A stretch of 64,000 bases of DNA. Origin: Microbacterium invictum. GTDB taxonomy: Bacteria; Actinomycetota; Actinomycetes; Actinomycetales; Microbacteriaceae. Shown piece after piece: positions 42,859 through 50,486 of this stretch. Both the position numbers and the translations under genes were made by a program. How positions within the stretch are numbered: position 1 is the first letter of the stretch; each line of letters opens with the position of its first letter. The notes beneath the pieces are model-generated. The model worked only from the letters and a program-made list of their open reading frames with translations, ran no database searches and had not been told where the DNA came from. Location of the stretch: NCBI RefSeq assembly GCF_014197265.1, contig NZ_JACIFH010000001.1, positions 1,240,001 through 1,304,000 on the forward strand. The letters are read 5' to 3'.

Positions 42859-44561
42859 GGTGACGCCACATCCCGTCGCGAGAGGAGGTCACCGAGTACG
42901 GCGCCTCCGCCCTCTTCGACGTCTTCATCCTCGCCCGGATCGACGCTCCCGGGGAACCCGACCGGGGTATACCAATAGTTCGGGTTTCCCTTCATCTGGC
43001 CGGCCTGCACCGATCCCAGCCAGTCCTCGCCGGCGTTCGGGAAGTTGACGGTGCACTGCGTGAAGATCATGGCCGAGATCTTCGACTTGCCACCGGCCGG
43101 CAACATGCGCGTCGTCGCGATGCTGACCGTGCCCGAGGTGGCGCAGTCGCGCGTGGGCGATTCGGGAACGATGAACCACAGACGGTGCTCCGCCCCGTCT
43201 GCGGACTCGTAGGTCTGCTGCTGCACGTTCATGGACGGTGCGACGAAGATGATGTCGGTCTTCAGTCGCATCGTCCCGCTGTAGTTGTGCATGTCCAACG
43301 TCGAACAGTGGCTCGCGTCGATGATCGTCGGAGTGGTGAGACTGTTGATCTTGGCGATCATCTCGTGCTCCGGATACCAGCTGTATGCGCACGAACCCGT
43401 CCACGCGATCTTCTGGAACACGCCATCCGTGACGAGTTTGTCCAGATCTGCCTGCGTGATTCCCTGCCATTGCGGGGCGTTCGGCAGCTGAGGCACGGTG
43501 ACATTGGGTTGCAGCGACGTCCTCGTCACCGATGTCACAGCCCAGGCCTCGGCCGGCGGGTTGCTCGGAATGTTGAGAGTACCGCCGTACATGATTCGGT
43601 CGCGCGCCGCCGGTGCGCCGCCCGACAGCGTGAGGTTCCCACCCGCATAGATGCTCTGGACGAAGCGGGAGCTGATACTCGTCGCCACCACATTGGCCTT
43701 CGCGTGAATGCTCCCGTCGATGGTCATACCGCCGCTCAAGGTGACGTTGCCTGCCGATGACACCACGTCGCCGTAGATCCTCGGGCCGCCGGAGAACGTG
43801 ATGTCGCCCTTCGCGTACACGCCGCCGTCGATCGTGCTGCCCCCCGACACGTGCACTTTGCCGTTGAGTGACACGAGATCACCGTGGATGTCCGTGCCGG
43901 ACCCGATGGTGACGTCCTTCTCGGCGTAGACGTCACCCGTGACTTCGCACCCGCCGACGCCGATCACCGTGCCGGCGGGCAGGTACATCGAACCGGCGAT
44001 CGCGCCGCCGGAGTTGCAGGTGAAGTCGCCGGAGATACCCTCCTCCGGGATGACCCACACCGTCGATGGCACCGCCGGGTCGACCGCCTTGATCTTCAGC
44101 GCGGCCAGGTTGAGCGGCGCGCGGGTGATGAGAGCCGGCTCGTTCACGACCATCGGCGCGGGCGTGTACACGTAGACCGCCTCGGTCGTGGTCACGGCGC
44201 CGTCGGCGGCATGCCCCTGGGAGCGGAAGATCACGCGTCCCGAGAGACTCACACAGTCGCGCGTGACGGTGAACGTGGATCCGCTGCCCATGTCGCCGCT
44301 GACGGGGTCGGGCTCGATCGGCGTGTCATCGCAAATGTCGCCATCGCGCAGCGCCACGGCGAGGGCCTCTGCCAGGCCGGCGTCTGCCGCGGCTCGCGAC
44401 TGGGCTGTGCTCCGGCTCGAAACCACAGCGCCCGCGGTGTTGACGACGATGGCCGCCAACGCAAGCCCGCCGATCGTCAGCACGAGCATGACAACGAGCA
44501 CGGTGACGAGCGAGGACCCTCCGTCTCGGTCTCCGCGCAGCCGATCTCTCAGTTCCAGCAC
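42855..44561 (-). CDS. PilX-like pilus-associated protein with beta-solenoid (bactofilin-like) repeats
   Basis: A 568-residue protein with a short charged start, a single hydrophobic helix (SSLVTVLVVMLVLTIGGLALAAIVVNTAG, residues 16-44) and the SRAAADAGLAEAL helix, which resembles the N-terminus of PilX minor pilins though the Glu at mature position 5 is missing. Residues about 165-300 contain seven or so repeats of a VYAEKDVTIGSGTDIHGD / VYAKGDITFSGGPRIYGD pattern with roughly 20-residue period, predicted to form a right-handed beta-solenoid. A cysteine-containing C-terminal domain of about 250 residues follows. Coupled to pilW upstream and pilD downstream. A pilus tip or adhesive role is an inference. 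Confidence 0.75.
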   Translation of the reverse strand: MLELRDRLRGDRDGGSSLVTVLVVMLVLTIGGLALAAIVVNTAGAVVSSRSTAQSRAAADAGLAEALAVALRDGDICDDTPIEPDPVSGDMGSGSTFTVTRDCVSLSGRVIFRSQGHAADGAVTTTEAVYVYTPAPMVVNEPALITRAPLNLAALKIKAVDPAVPSTVWVIPEEGISGDFTCNSGGAIAGSMYLPAGTVIGVGGCEVTGDVYAEKDVTIGSGTDIHGDLVSLNGKVHVSGGSTIDGGVYAKGDITFSGGPRIYGDVVSSAGNVTLSGGMTIDGSIHAKANVVATSISSRFVQSIYAGGNLTLSGGAPAARDRIMYGGTLNIPSNPPAEAWAVTSVTRTSLQPNVTVPQLPNAPQWQGITQADLDKLVTDGVFQKIAWTGSCAYSWYPEHEMIAKINSLTTPTIIDASHCSTLDMHNYSGTMRLKTDIIFVAPSMNVQQQTYESADGAEHRLWFIVPESPTRDCATSGTVSIATTRMLPAGGKSKISAMIFTQCTVNFPNAGEDWLGSVQAGQMKGNPNYWYTPVGFPGSVDPGEDEDVEEGGGAVLGDLLSRRDVASP

Positions 44562-45091
44562 AGCAGGCCTCCGTCGCTCACTGCCTGCGCGGTGACGCCG
44601 TCGGTCACGGCGATCGTGACCTGATCCATCGTGATCTCCATGCCGATGCGGAGGCTCTTACCGCCGTCATCGGCGAATACCTTCGCGTTGTCGAGTGTGC
44701 CGACGACGCCGGTGGCGAGCTTTCCCCAGGAGGAGTCTGCTGCGGGCAGCGCACCACTCGCGTCCACTCGGTACACGAGCGCGCCCCCGGGCAGAAGCTC
44801 CCACGCGCGGCACTCAGGCGTCCCGTCCGGCGCGATGTACGTGGCGTCCACCCGCGTGCCCTCGTCGTTGATGTGAAAGCCGGTCGCGTTGCGAACCGAT
44901 GTCGCGATGCTGCTCGCGACAACATTCGCGGTGCCCGTCGCGCTGTCACGCGCGACACCGTCTCGCTGCACCGTGAATCCGTTGACGAAAGTGATGGCGA
45001 TGAGGGTGAGAGCAATGGCACCGACCGCCACCGCCACAATCAGCTCGACCAGGGTCATGCCCTGCTCATCGCCGCGACCCCAGCAGGTCAT
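44549..45091 (-). CDS. PilW-like minor prepilin
   Basis: A 180-residue class III signal-bearing protein: an 11-residue leader ending in Gly, then MTLVELIVAVAVGAIALTLI, with Glu at mature position 5 and a hydrophobic helix that would be cleaved by PilD. The globular part has a cysteine in CRAWELLPGGALVYRVD and another near the C-terminus (GGLLCWN), which could form the D-loop disulfide. It overlaps pilV by four bases upstream and the PilX-like gene by 13 bases downstream. Confidence 0.85.
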   Translation of the reverse strand: MTCWGRGDEQGMTLVELIVAVAVGAIALTLIAITFVNGFTVQRDGVARDSATGTANVVASSIATSVRNATGFHINDEGTRVDATYIAPDGTPECRAWELLPGGALVYRVDASGALPAADSSWGKLATGVVGTLDNAKVFADDGGKSLRIGMEITMDQVTIAVTDGVTAQAVSDGGLLCWN

Positions 45092-45528
45092 GATGCCGCC
45101 CCCACGCTGATCCTCGTCGGAACCGACACCAGCCGTCCTTCACTGTCGGTCACCGTGAACGTGACGAGGATCGAACGGGGATACGCCGCCGCACCGGTCG
45201 GGCAGACCGGGTCGCCGGCTTTGTCTGGAGATGCGACCGCGGTGACGGTGAGGTCCCGGTTGCTCGGCTCGTCGGGATCGATCGCCGCGACCGCAGTCAG
45301 CAATGCGTTACACGTCCGAACTGTACCCTTCGCCGTCGGGAACTCGTCGCGGAGCTGAGCCAGACGATCGTTCGCGAGAGCAGTCGCCGCGACCACATCA
45401 CGGTTGACCACGCTCAAGCTCACCCCCGAGATCAGCAACGGGAGAACAGCGAGCGAGATTACCGCGAAGAGGAACAAGGCGATAATGACCTCGACGAGGC
45501 TGAAACCGTCGTCTTCGGTCTTGGTCAT
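45088..45528 (-). CDS. PilV-like minor prepilin
   Basis: A 146-residue prepilin with an eight-residue leader (MTKTEDDG) before FSLVEVIIALFLFAVISLAV, the PilD cleavage site and Glu5. Cysteines in RTCNALL and DPVCPTG probably form a disulfide. Position between pilA and pilW and the size fit a minor pilin priming or decorating the fibre. First gene after the hairpin that follows pilA, so its expression probably depends on readthrough. Confidence 0.85.
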   Translation of the reverse strand: MTKTEDDGFSLVEVIIALFLFAVISLAVLPLLISGVSLSVVNRDVVAATALANDRLAQLRDEFPTAKGTVRTCNALLTAVAAIDPDEPSNRDLTVTAVASPDKAGDPVCPTGAAAYPRSILVTFTVTDSEGRLVSVPTRISVGAAS

Positions 45529-45565
45529 GCTAGATCGCCTCCGAGCATGGAGTGACGGGATAGTG

Positions 45566-45600
45566 TCGAAGCCGGCCCGTTCGGGTCGGGCCGGCTTCGA
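45566..45600 (-). terminator. Strong hairpin immediately after pilA (attenuating terminator)
   Basis: TCGAAGCCGGCCCG (45566-45579) and CGGGCCGGCTTCGA (45587-45600) form a perfect 14-bp stem with a seven-base loop, 12 bp downstream of the pilA stop and 37 bp before the pilV start. It would stop most transcripts after the major pilin and let a minority continue into the assembly genes. Confidence 0.8.
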
Positions 45601-45612
45601 TCGTGAAATCGC

Positions 45613-46044
45613 TTACGGGATGATGCAACCCGGTCCCGCGAACGCAGCGGTCTTGCTCGACGCCGCAACCGCGGTCGGCTTCGTCCCCGTGTATGCGACG
45701 ACGCAGATAGTCTCGATCGTCGGGTTTCCCGTGCCCATCTGGGCGACTGTGACGTCGTCCTTAGCCAACTGACCAAGCTCCTTCGTGATCGCCGCCGTGA
45801 GCTCGGTTGCGTCAGTCACCGATGCGACCTGCGACGCCACGGCGGTGGCACCGTTAGCAGCGATCGTCTCGAGCGACTGCTGCTTTGCCTGATCCTGCAG
45901 GCCGGCGAACACCGGGATCGCGATCGCGGCGAGGATGCCGAGGATCACGACGACGACGATCAGTTCGATGAGCGAGAAGCCCTCGTCGCCGTTCTCCTCG
46001 CGACGAGCCTTCACCGCCTGGACATAGTTGTGGATGCTGCGCAT
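45613..46044 (-). CDS. pilA: Major type IV pilin PilA
   Basis: A 143-residue prepilin: a 22-residue charged leader ending DEG, then FSLIELIVVVVILGILAAIAIPVF, the canonical mature N-terminus with Glu5 and the long polymerisation helix. The small C-terminal domain contains ATAVASQVASVTDATELTAAI and cysteines in ETICVVAY and AGPGCIIP, which can close a C-terminal disulfide loop. ATG 46044 is chosen from GGAAAGG upstream; the frame extends to 46095. It has its own promoter and a 168-base leader and is followed by a strong hairpin, so it is probably the most abundant product of the locus. Confidence 0.92.
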   Translation of the reverse strand: MRSIHNYVQAVKARREENGDEGFSLIELIVVVVILGILAAIAIPVFAGLQDQAKQQSLETIAANGATAVASQVASVTDATELTAAITKELGQLAKDDVTVAQMGTGNPTIETICVVAYTGTKPTAVAASSKTAAFAGPGCIIP

Positions 46045-46218
46045 GTGCGTGCCTTTCCTAGGGGGTTGTGTACAGGAACCGGCCCTTGTGCGCACGCCGA
46101 ATAACGGTCCGGGGGGACCTAGCTCTTCGGGGGGCTCTCGGTGTCGGGAAACGCCGAGAAGTGCAGAGCCTGGATCGGAAAGCTCGCCGCGAGGACGGTT
46201 CTCCCTCTCCGACGCCCA

Positions 46219-46246
46219 TCATTAGAGACTTCTCATCTTCTGTCAA
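46219..46246 (-). promoter_or_regulatory. Promoter of pilA
   Basis: On the minus strand TTGACA (plus 46241-46246) is followed after 16 bases by TAATGA (plus 46219-46224), the best sigma-70-type promoter in the window. Transcription would start near 46212 and give a leader of about 168 bases before pilA. The gap 46045-46315 holds only this promoter and leader. Confidence 0.7.
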
Positions 46247-46315
46247 TGGTGAATCTGAGAAACCTGTGAAAAAAGTGTTATCCGTTGCGGATGTGACTGG
46301 AGTGACGTAGGAGGA

Positions 46316-46612
46316 TCACACCTCGAGCACCTCGAGACGCACCCGGATGACGTCGCCCTCACTGAAGCCTTCGGCATCGCGAACCGCACGCTTGAGCGGG
46401 AGAACGTATTCCCGGCGCTGTGCGTCCGGAAAGATCGAGGTGCGCCACTTCGATGTGCCGATCTGCACGTTCACCCGCACAGCACCGAAACCCCGTGGAA
46501 CCCGTGGAATCTCACGGATATCGGCGCTCAACTCGGCGGGAACACCGACGAAGAACCACGCCTCGGTGCGCGCGTCCCACAGGAACACGTCCCCTTCGAA
46601 TTCGACGATCAT
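46316..46612 (-). CDS. DUF1905 protein
   Basis: A 98-residue protein of the DUF1905 family (small beta-barrel, unknown function). Landmarks are WFFVGVPAELSADIREIP (about residues 19-36), RGFGAVRVNVQIGTSKWRTSIFPD (within 40-65) and YVLPLKRAVRDAEGF near the C-terminus. The DUF1801 remnant at 6 kb belongs to a family often found with DUF1905, but the two are far apart here. It sits upstream of the pilA promoter on the same strand and seems to be a separate unit. Confidence 0.9.
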   Translation of the reverse strand: MIVEFEGDVFLWDARTEAWFFVGVPAELSADIREIPRVPRGFGAVRVNVQIGTSKWRTSIFPDAQRREYVLPLKRAVRDAEGFSEGDVIRVRLEVLEV

Positions 46613-46678
46613 GACGCCAGGTTAGCGACCGGCGCCGTTCTTATGCCGCGCCAGGCATGTATTGCCCGGCGCCCGAGC

Positions 46679-47503
46679 TCACATCCCGAAGTCCTGCTCC
46701 AGCTGCGCGACGGCCCGCCCGCGCGGCAGCACCACCGGTCCCCCGGTGTCAGGGTCGGGAATCACCCGGCACGACAGGCCGAACACCTGCTCGACCAGCT
46801 CTTCGGTGACGACCTCGCCCGGCGCGCCCTCGGCCACGATGCGCCCGTCGCGCATCGCGATCAGGTGCGTCGCGTAGCGGGCGGCGAGGTTGATCTCGTG
46901 CAGCACCGCGACGACCGTGCGCCCCTCGGCACGCAAGTGCGCGATGAGGTCGAGCAGCTCGATCTGGTGCGCGATGTCGAGGAACGTGGTCGGCTCGTCG
47001 AGCAGGAGGATCGGCGTCTGCTGCGCCAGCGCCATCGCCACCCACACTCGTTGGCGCTGCCCACCCGACAGCTCGTCAAGAGGCCGGTTGCGCAGGTCGG
47101 TGACTCCCGTGGCATCCATCGCCTCGGCCACCACCCGCTCGTCTTCACGCGACCAGCGCGACATGAGCGACTGGTGCGGAAAGCGGCCCCGCGACACGAG
47201 GTCCACGACGGTGATGCCCTCAGGCGCGGTCGACGACTGCGGCAGCAGCCCGAGCCGGCGTGCCACATCGCGCGACCGGTACTCGTGGATGGCCCGTCCG
47301 TCGAGCACGACCGAACCGTTCGAGACCGGCAGCAGCCGCGCGAGCGCGCGCAGCAGCGTCGACTTGCCGCACGCGTTGGGCCCCACGATGACGGTGAACG
47401 ACCCGTCGGGGATCGTGATGTCCACCCCGTTGATCACGGTGCGATCGTCGTACGCGACCTCGAGGGAGGTTCCGTACAGCCGGTCGGATGTCGAATCGGT
47501 CAT
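46679..47503 (-). CDS. Iron-siderophore ABC transporter ATP-binding protein (FecE/FepC type)
   Basis: A 274-residue ABC ATPase energising ferric-siderophore import. Walker A VGPNACGKSTLLRAL is at about residues 42-56, the signature LSGGQRQRVWVAMALAQ at about 144-160, Walker B ILLLDEPTTFLD follows, and the switch His is in AVLHEINLAARY. It overlaps the second permease gene by four bases, so the AraC-permease-permease-ATPase operon is translationally coupled throughout. Confidence 0.94.
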   Translation of the reverse strand: MTDSTSDRLYGTSLEVAYDDRTVINGVDITIPDGSFTVIVGPNACGKSTLLRALARLLPVSNGSVVLDGRAIHEYRSRDVARRLGLLPQSSTAPEGITVVDLVSRGRFPHQSLMSRWSREDERVVAEAMDATGVTDLRNRPLDELSGGQRQRVWVAMALAQQTPILLLDEPTTFLDIAHQIELLDLIAHLRAEGRTVVAVLHEINLAARYATHLIAMRDGRIVAEGAPGEVVTEELVEQVFGLSCRVIPDPDTGGPVVLPRGRAVAQLEQDFGM

Positions 47504-48570
47504 TTGGACTTGGTCTCCCTTGCCAGCAGCCACACGAGGTAGACCCCGCCGATGCACACCGTGACGGCGCCGACGGGGATCGTGATTCCGGGCAGCGCGT
47601 GCTGCGCGATCAGATCGGCGAACGTCAGCAACGCGGCACCCGTCAGCGCCGACGTCACCAGGTCTACCGACGCGCTCGTGCGGGTCAGCCGGCGCGCGAC
47701 CTGCGGTGCGGCCAGCGCGACGAACGCGATCGGGCCGGCGGTCGCCGTGACGATCGCAGTGAACGCGATGCCCAGCGCAATCATCGTGATCTTCGTGCGC
47801 TCGACCGGCAGTCCCTGCAACCCGGCGAGCTCGTCGCCCAGCTCGAGCTGGCGCAGCCGCGGTGCGGCGAGCGCGATCAGCACCAGGAGGACGGCGATGA
47901 CCGCCAGCGACGGGAGCACCTGCGCCCACGTGACGCCGTTGAGCGTGCCGGCGCCCCACACCGCCGCCTGCATCGCGAAGTCGACGTCGACCTTCACCAT
48001 GATCCACGCGTTCAGCGACGCGAGCATCGCGGCCAGCGCGATGCCCACGATGATGAGCCGGAACCCCTGCACACCCCGTTTGAACGCCAGCAGGTACACG
48101 GCCAACGCGGTGATCAGCCCGCCGGCAGTCGCTCCCCCGGCGATGGCCGCGAACCCGGCACCGCCCGCGAGCATCACCAGCAGCACGCCCGTGAACGACC
48201 CCATGTCGAACCCGATCACATCGGGGCTTCCGAGCGGGTTCTGCGTCAAGGTCTGGAACACCGCGCCGCTGAGCCCGAGTGCCGCGCCGAACGCCGCTGC
48301 GGCCAGGGCCCGCGGCAGCCGCCAGTCGACGACGACCATCCGCACGCGCTCGTCGGCCTGCCCCATCAGCGCCGCGAAGATGTCGGGCACCGACACCGTG
48401 TACGTGCCGAGGGCGAGCTGGGCCAGGATGCCGGCGACGACCACCGCGGCGAGGATCACGCACACGATCACCGCCCGCCGGCGCACCCGCGTCGAGAAGC
48501 CGCCGAGCCGGAGAGTCGTCACGCCCGGGGTGTCGACGACACCGGCATCCATTCTCTCGATCACACTCAC
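47500..48570 (-). CDS. FecCD-family siderophore permease (second subunit)
   Basis: A 356-residue permease with about ten membrane helices. Family landmarks are WRLPRALAAAAFGAALGLSGAVFQTLTQNPLGSPDVIGFDMG (about residues 75-115), GLQGLPVERTKITMIALG and GPIAFVALAAPQVARRL (about 285-301, the coupling region). GTG 48570 overlaps the stop of the first permease (GTGA). It forms a heterodimer with that subunit. Confidence 0.93.
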   Translation of the reverse strand: MSVIERMDAGVVDTPGVTTLRLGGFSTRVRRRAVIVCVILAAVVVAGILAQLALGTYTVSVPDIFAALMGQADERVRMVVVDWRLPRALAAAAFGAALGLSGAVFQTLTQNPLGSPDVIGFDMGSFTGVLLVMLAGGAGFAAIAGGATAGGLITALAVYLLAFKRGVQGFRLIIVGIALAAMLASLNAWIMVKVDVDFAMQAAVWGAGTLNGVTWAQVLPSLAVIAVLLVLIALAAPRLRQLELGDELAGLQGLPVERTKITMIALGIAFTAIVTATAGPIAFVALAAPQVARRLTRTSASVDLVTSALTGAALLTFADLIAQHALPGITIPVGAVTVCIGGVYLVWLLARETKSK

Positions 48571-49610
48571 AGCGCCGCCGCCTTCGTCCGGCGCACGAGG
48601 TAGATGAGCACCGGCGCACCGAGGAACGCCGACACGATGCCGACCTGCAGCTCGGCAGGCCAGACGATCAGGCGCCCGATGATGTCGGAGACCAGCAGCA
48701 GCACGGGCGCGAGCACGAGCGAGAACGGCAGGATCCAGCGCTGATCGGGCCCGGTGAGCCAGCGCACCGCGTGCGGCACCATGAGCCCCACGAACGCGAT
48801 CGGCCCGACGGCCGCCGTCGCCGCGCCGCAGAGCAGGGTGACCGCGACGACCGTGGCCATGCGCGTGATCCCGATGCGCGCCCCGAGCGTGCGGGCGAGG
48901 TCGTCGCCGAGCGCGAACGCGTTGAGCGACCGGGCGAGCAGCAGCGCGATCACGAGACCGCCGACGATGAAGCCCGCGACGACCGGGATCACCTCGGGCT
49001 CGCGGTCGGCGAGGTCGCCCGCGGCCCAGAACCGCAGGTGGTTGAAGGCGGTGGGGTTGATGAGGGCGAGGGTGGATGCCATTCCCCCCAGCACTGCGCT
49101 CAGCGCCAGCCCGACGAGGGTGAGCCGCAGCGGGGTGGCTCCCCCGCCCCCGCGCCGCGCGATGCCGTACACGACCACGGTCGCGCCGATCGCGCCGATG
49201 AACGCGAACGGCAGGTACTGCGTGACCGACGTGACCCCGAAGACCGCGACGCCCAGGACGACGGCGAGGTTCGCGCCCGCGTTGACGCCCAGGATGCCGG
49301 GGTCGGCCAGCGGGTTGCGCGTGAACGCCTGGATGAGCGCGCCCGCCACGCCGAGTGCCGCTCCGACGAGCACGCCCAGCACCGTCCGCGGAATGCGCAG
49401 CTCGGTGATGATGAGGCTGTCCGGCGATCCGTCGGGGTGGAACAGCCCCGCGAGCACCACGTCGAGCGGCAGCGGCTTCGACCCGATCGCGAGGCTCGCC
49501 AGGCACACGATCGCCAGCACGCCGATCGAGACGAGCAGCAGCACCGGGCGCAGTGCGCGCGCCCGGGCCTCGGTCTCGAGCTGGGCCCCGGGTGCGGCGA
49601 TCGCGGTCAT
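48567..49610 (-). CDS. FecCD-family siderophore permease (first subunit)
   Basis: A 347-residue polytopic permease: ELRIPRTVLGVLVGAALGVAGALIQAFTRNPLADPGILGVNAG (within residues 65-110) and GPIAFVGLMVPHAVRWLTGPDQRW (about 270-293) are the typical blocks. The ATG overlaps the AraC stop by four bases and the stop overlaps the next permease start by four. Confidence 0.93.
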   Translation of the reverse strand: MTAIAAPGAQLETEARARALRPVLLLVSIGVLAIVCLASLAIGSKPLPLDVVLAGLFHPDGSPDSLIITELRIPRTVLGVLVGAALGVAGALIQAFTRNPLADPGILGVNAGANLAVVLGVAVFGVTSVTQYLPFAFIGAIGATVVVYGIARRGGGGATPLRLTLVGLALSAVLGGMASTLALINPTAFNHLRFWAAGDLADREPEVIPVVAGFIVGGLVIALLLARSLNAFALGDDLARTLGARIGITRMATVVAVTLLCGAATAAVGPIAFVGLMVPHAVRWLTGPDQRWILPFSLVLAPVLLLVSDIIGRLIVWPAELQVGIVSAFLGAPVLIYLVRRTKAAAL

Positions 49611-50368
49611 GCGGCGGCGTCGAGCAGCGCCAGCGGCCCGTCTTCGTGGGCGATCAGGTCGGCCAGCGGCACCCCGCACTCGCGGCTCATCGCCTTGAGC
49701 AGCCCCTGGCGCGTCTGGAACCCCGACTCGTGCATCGCCGTGCGGATCGTCCCACCCGCGCGCAGGTTCGCGATGGCGGCGTTGAGTCTCGTCCTGGTGC
49801 GCCACCGCGCGAACGTCATACCGGTCTCCTCGAGAAACAGCCGTTGCAGGTGCCGGATGCTCGTGAAATGGCGCTCCGCGAGCTCACTCAGTGTGCCGTC
49901 GTACACCGCGGCATCCATCGCCACGGCATACGCGACCGCGTGCGTCGGGTATTTCAGCGGGAAGTGCTCGCGCGTCAGCGAGTGCAGCAGATCTTCGAGC
50001 GCCTGGCGGAACGGCTCGCGCTCGTCGTCGGTCTCGGGCGCGGCGCACAGCAGCACGGTGATGAAATCCGACAGCATCCGGATCTCCCCCAGGATCCGGG
50101 TGCGACCCTCCGGCGGCACGGCCGTGTCGTGCAGGATCGGCCCCAGTGCCATGCCGTCGTCCGAGAGCACCAGGGCGTGCGGTTCGCGCGCGGGGATCCA
50201 CGCGCTGTGGTGTGCCCGCAGGATCACCGTGCGCCCCTCGACCGTGAGCCGTCCGGTGCCCGACACGAGATGGACGAGGTGCGGCTCGTCGTGGCTGTGC
50301 ATCTCGTGCCCGTGGAACCGGATCGCGTTCGTGCGCGCCACGACGCGACCGAGTTCAGCGAAGTTCAC
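49607..50368 (-). CDS. AraC-family regulator of the siderophore uptake operon
   Basis: A 253-residue regulator with an N-terminal cupin (HGHEMHSHDEPHLVHLVSGTGRL, about residues 19-41, with a His-rich metal or effector pocket) and a C-terminal AraC double helix-turn-helix (HFTSIRHLQRLFLEETGMTFARWRTRTRLNAAIANL, within 180-220). It is the first gene of the operon. Binding of the ferric siderophore and activation of uptake is the role of comparable AraC proteins, but here it is inferred. GTG start follows AAGGAG. A DtxR-type box stands upstream. Confidence 0.88.
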   Translation of the reverse strand: MNFAELGRVVARTNAIRFHGHEMHSHDEPHLVHLVSGTGRLTVEGRTVILRAHHSAWIPAREPHALVLSDDGMALGPILHDTAVPPEGRTRILGEIRMLSDFITVLLCAAPETDDEREPFRQALEDLLHSLTREHFPLKYPTHAVAYAVAMDAAVYDGTLSELAERHFTSIRHLQRLFLEETGMTFARWRTRTRLNAAIANLRAGGTIRTAMHESGFQTRQGLLKAMSRECGVPLADLIAHEDGPLALLDAAA

Positions 50369-50427
50369 GCTCGCTCCTTGTGTCGCGTCCGTTGCGGGAA
50401 TGTCATGCTGGTCGCGATAAACGCGCC

Positions 50428-50448
50428 CAAGGTGAGGCTAGCCTAAAT
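50428..50448. promoter_or_regulatory. DtxR/IdeR-type iron box between araC and the siderophore-binding lipoprotein gene
   Basis: AGGTGAGGCTAGCCTAAAT (50430-50448) lies in the divergent promoter region. Positions 50428-50446 match 15 of 19 of the consensus TTAGGTTAGGCTAACCTAA. Iron-loaded DtxR/IdeR would repress both directions. Confidence 0.8.
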
Positions 50449-50486
50449 CGAGTATCCCCCGTTTCCGACATCCCACCCGAGGAAGC

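Noticed and set aside
46045-46218. c-di-GMP class I riboswitch in the pilA leader
   Set aside because: The conserved core sequences of that class (GCAAA near the start, CGCAAAGC-type tract) could not be found.
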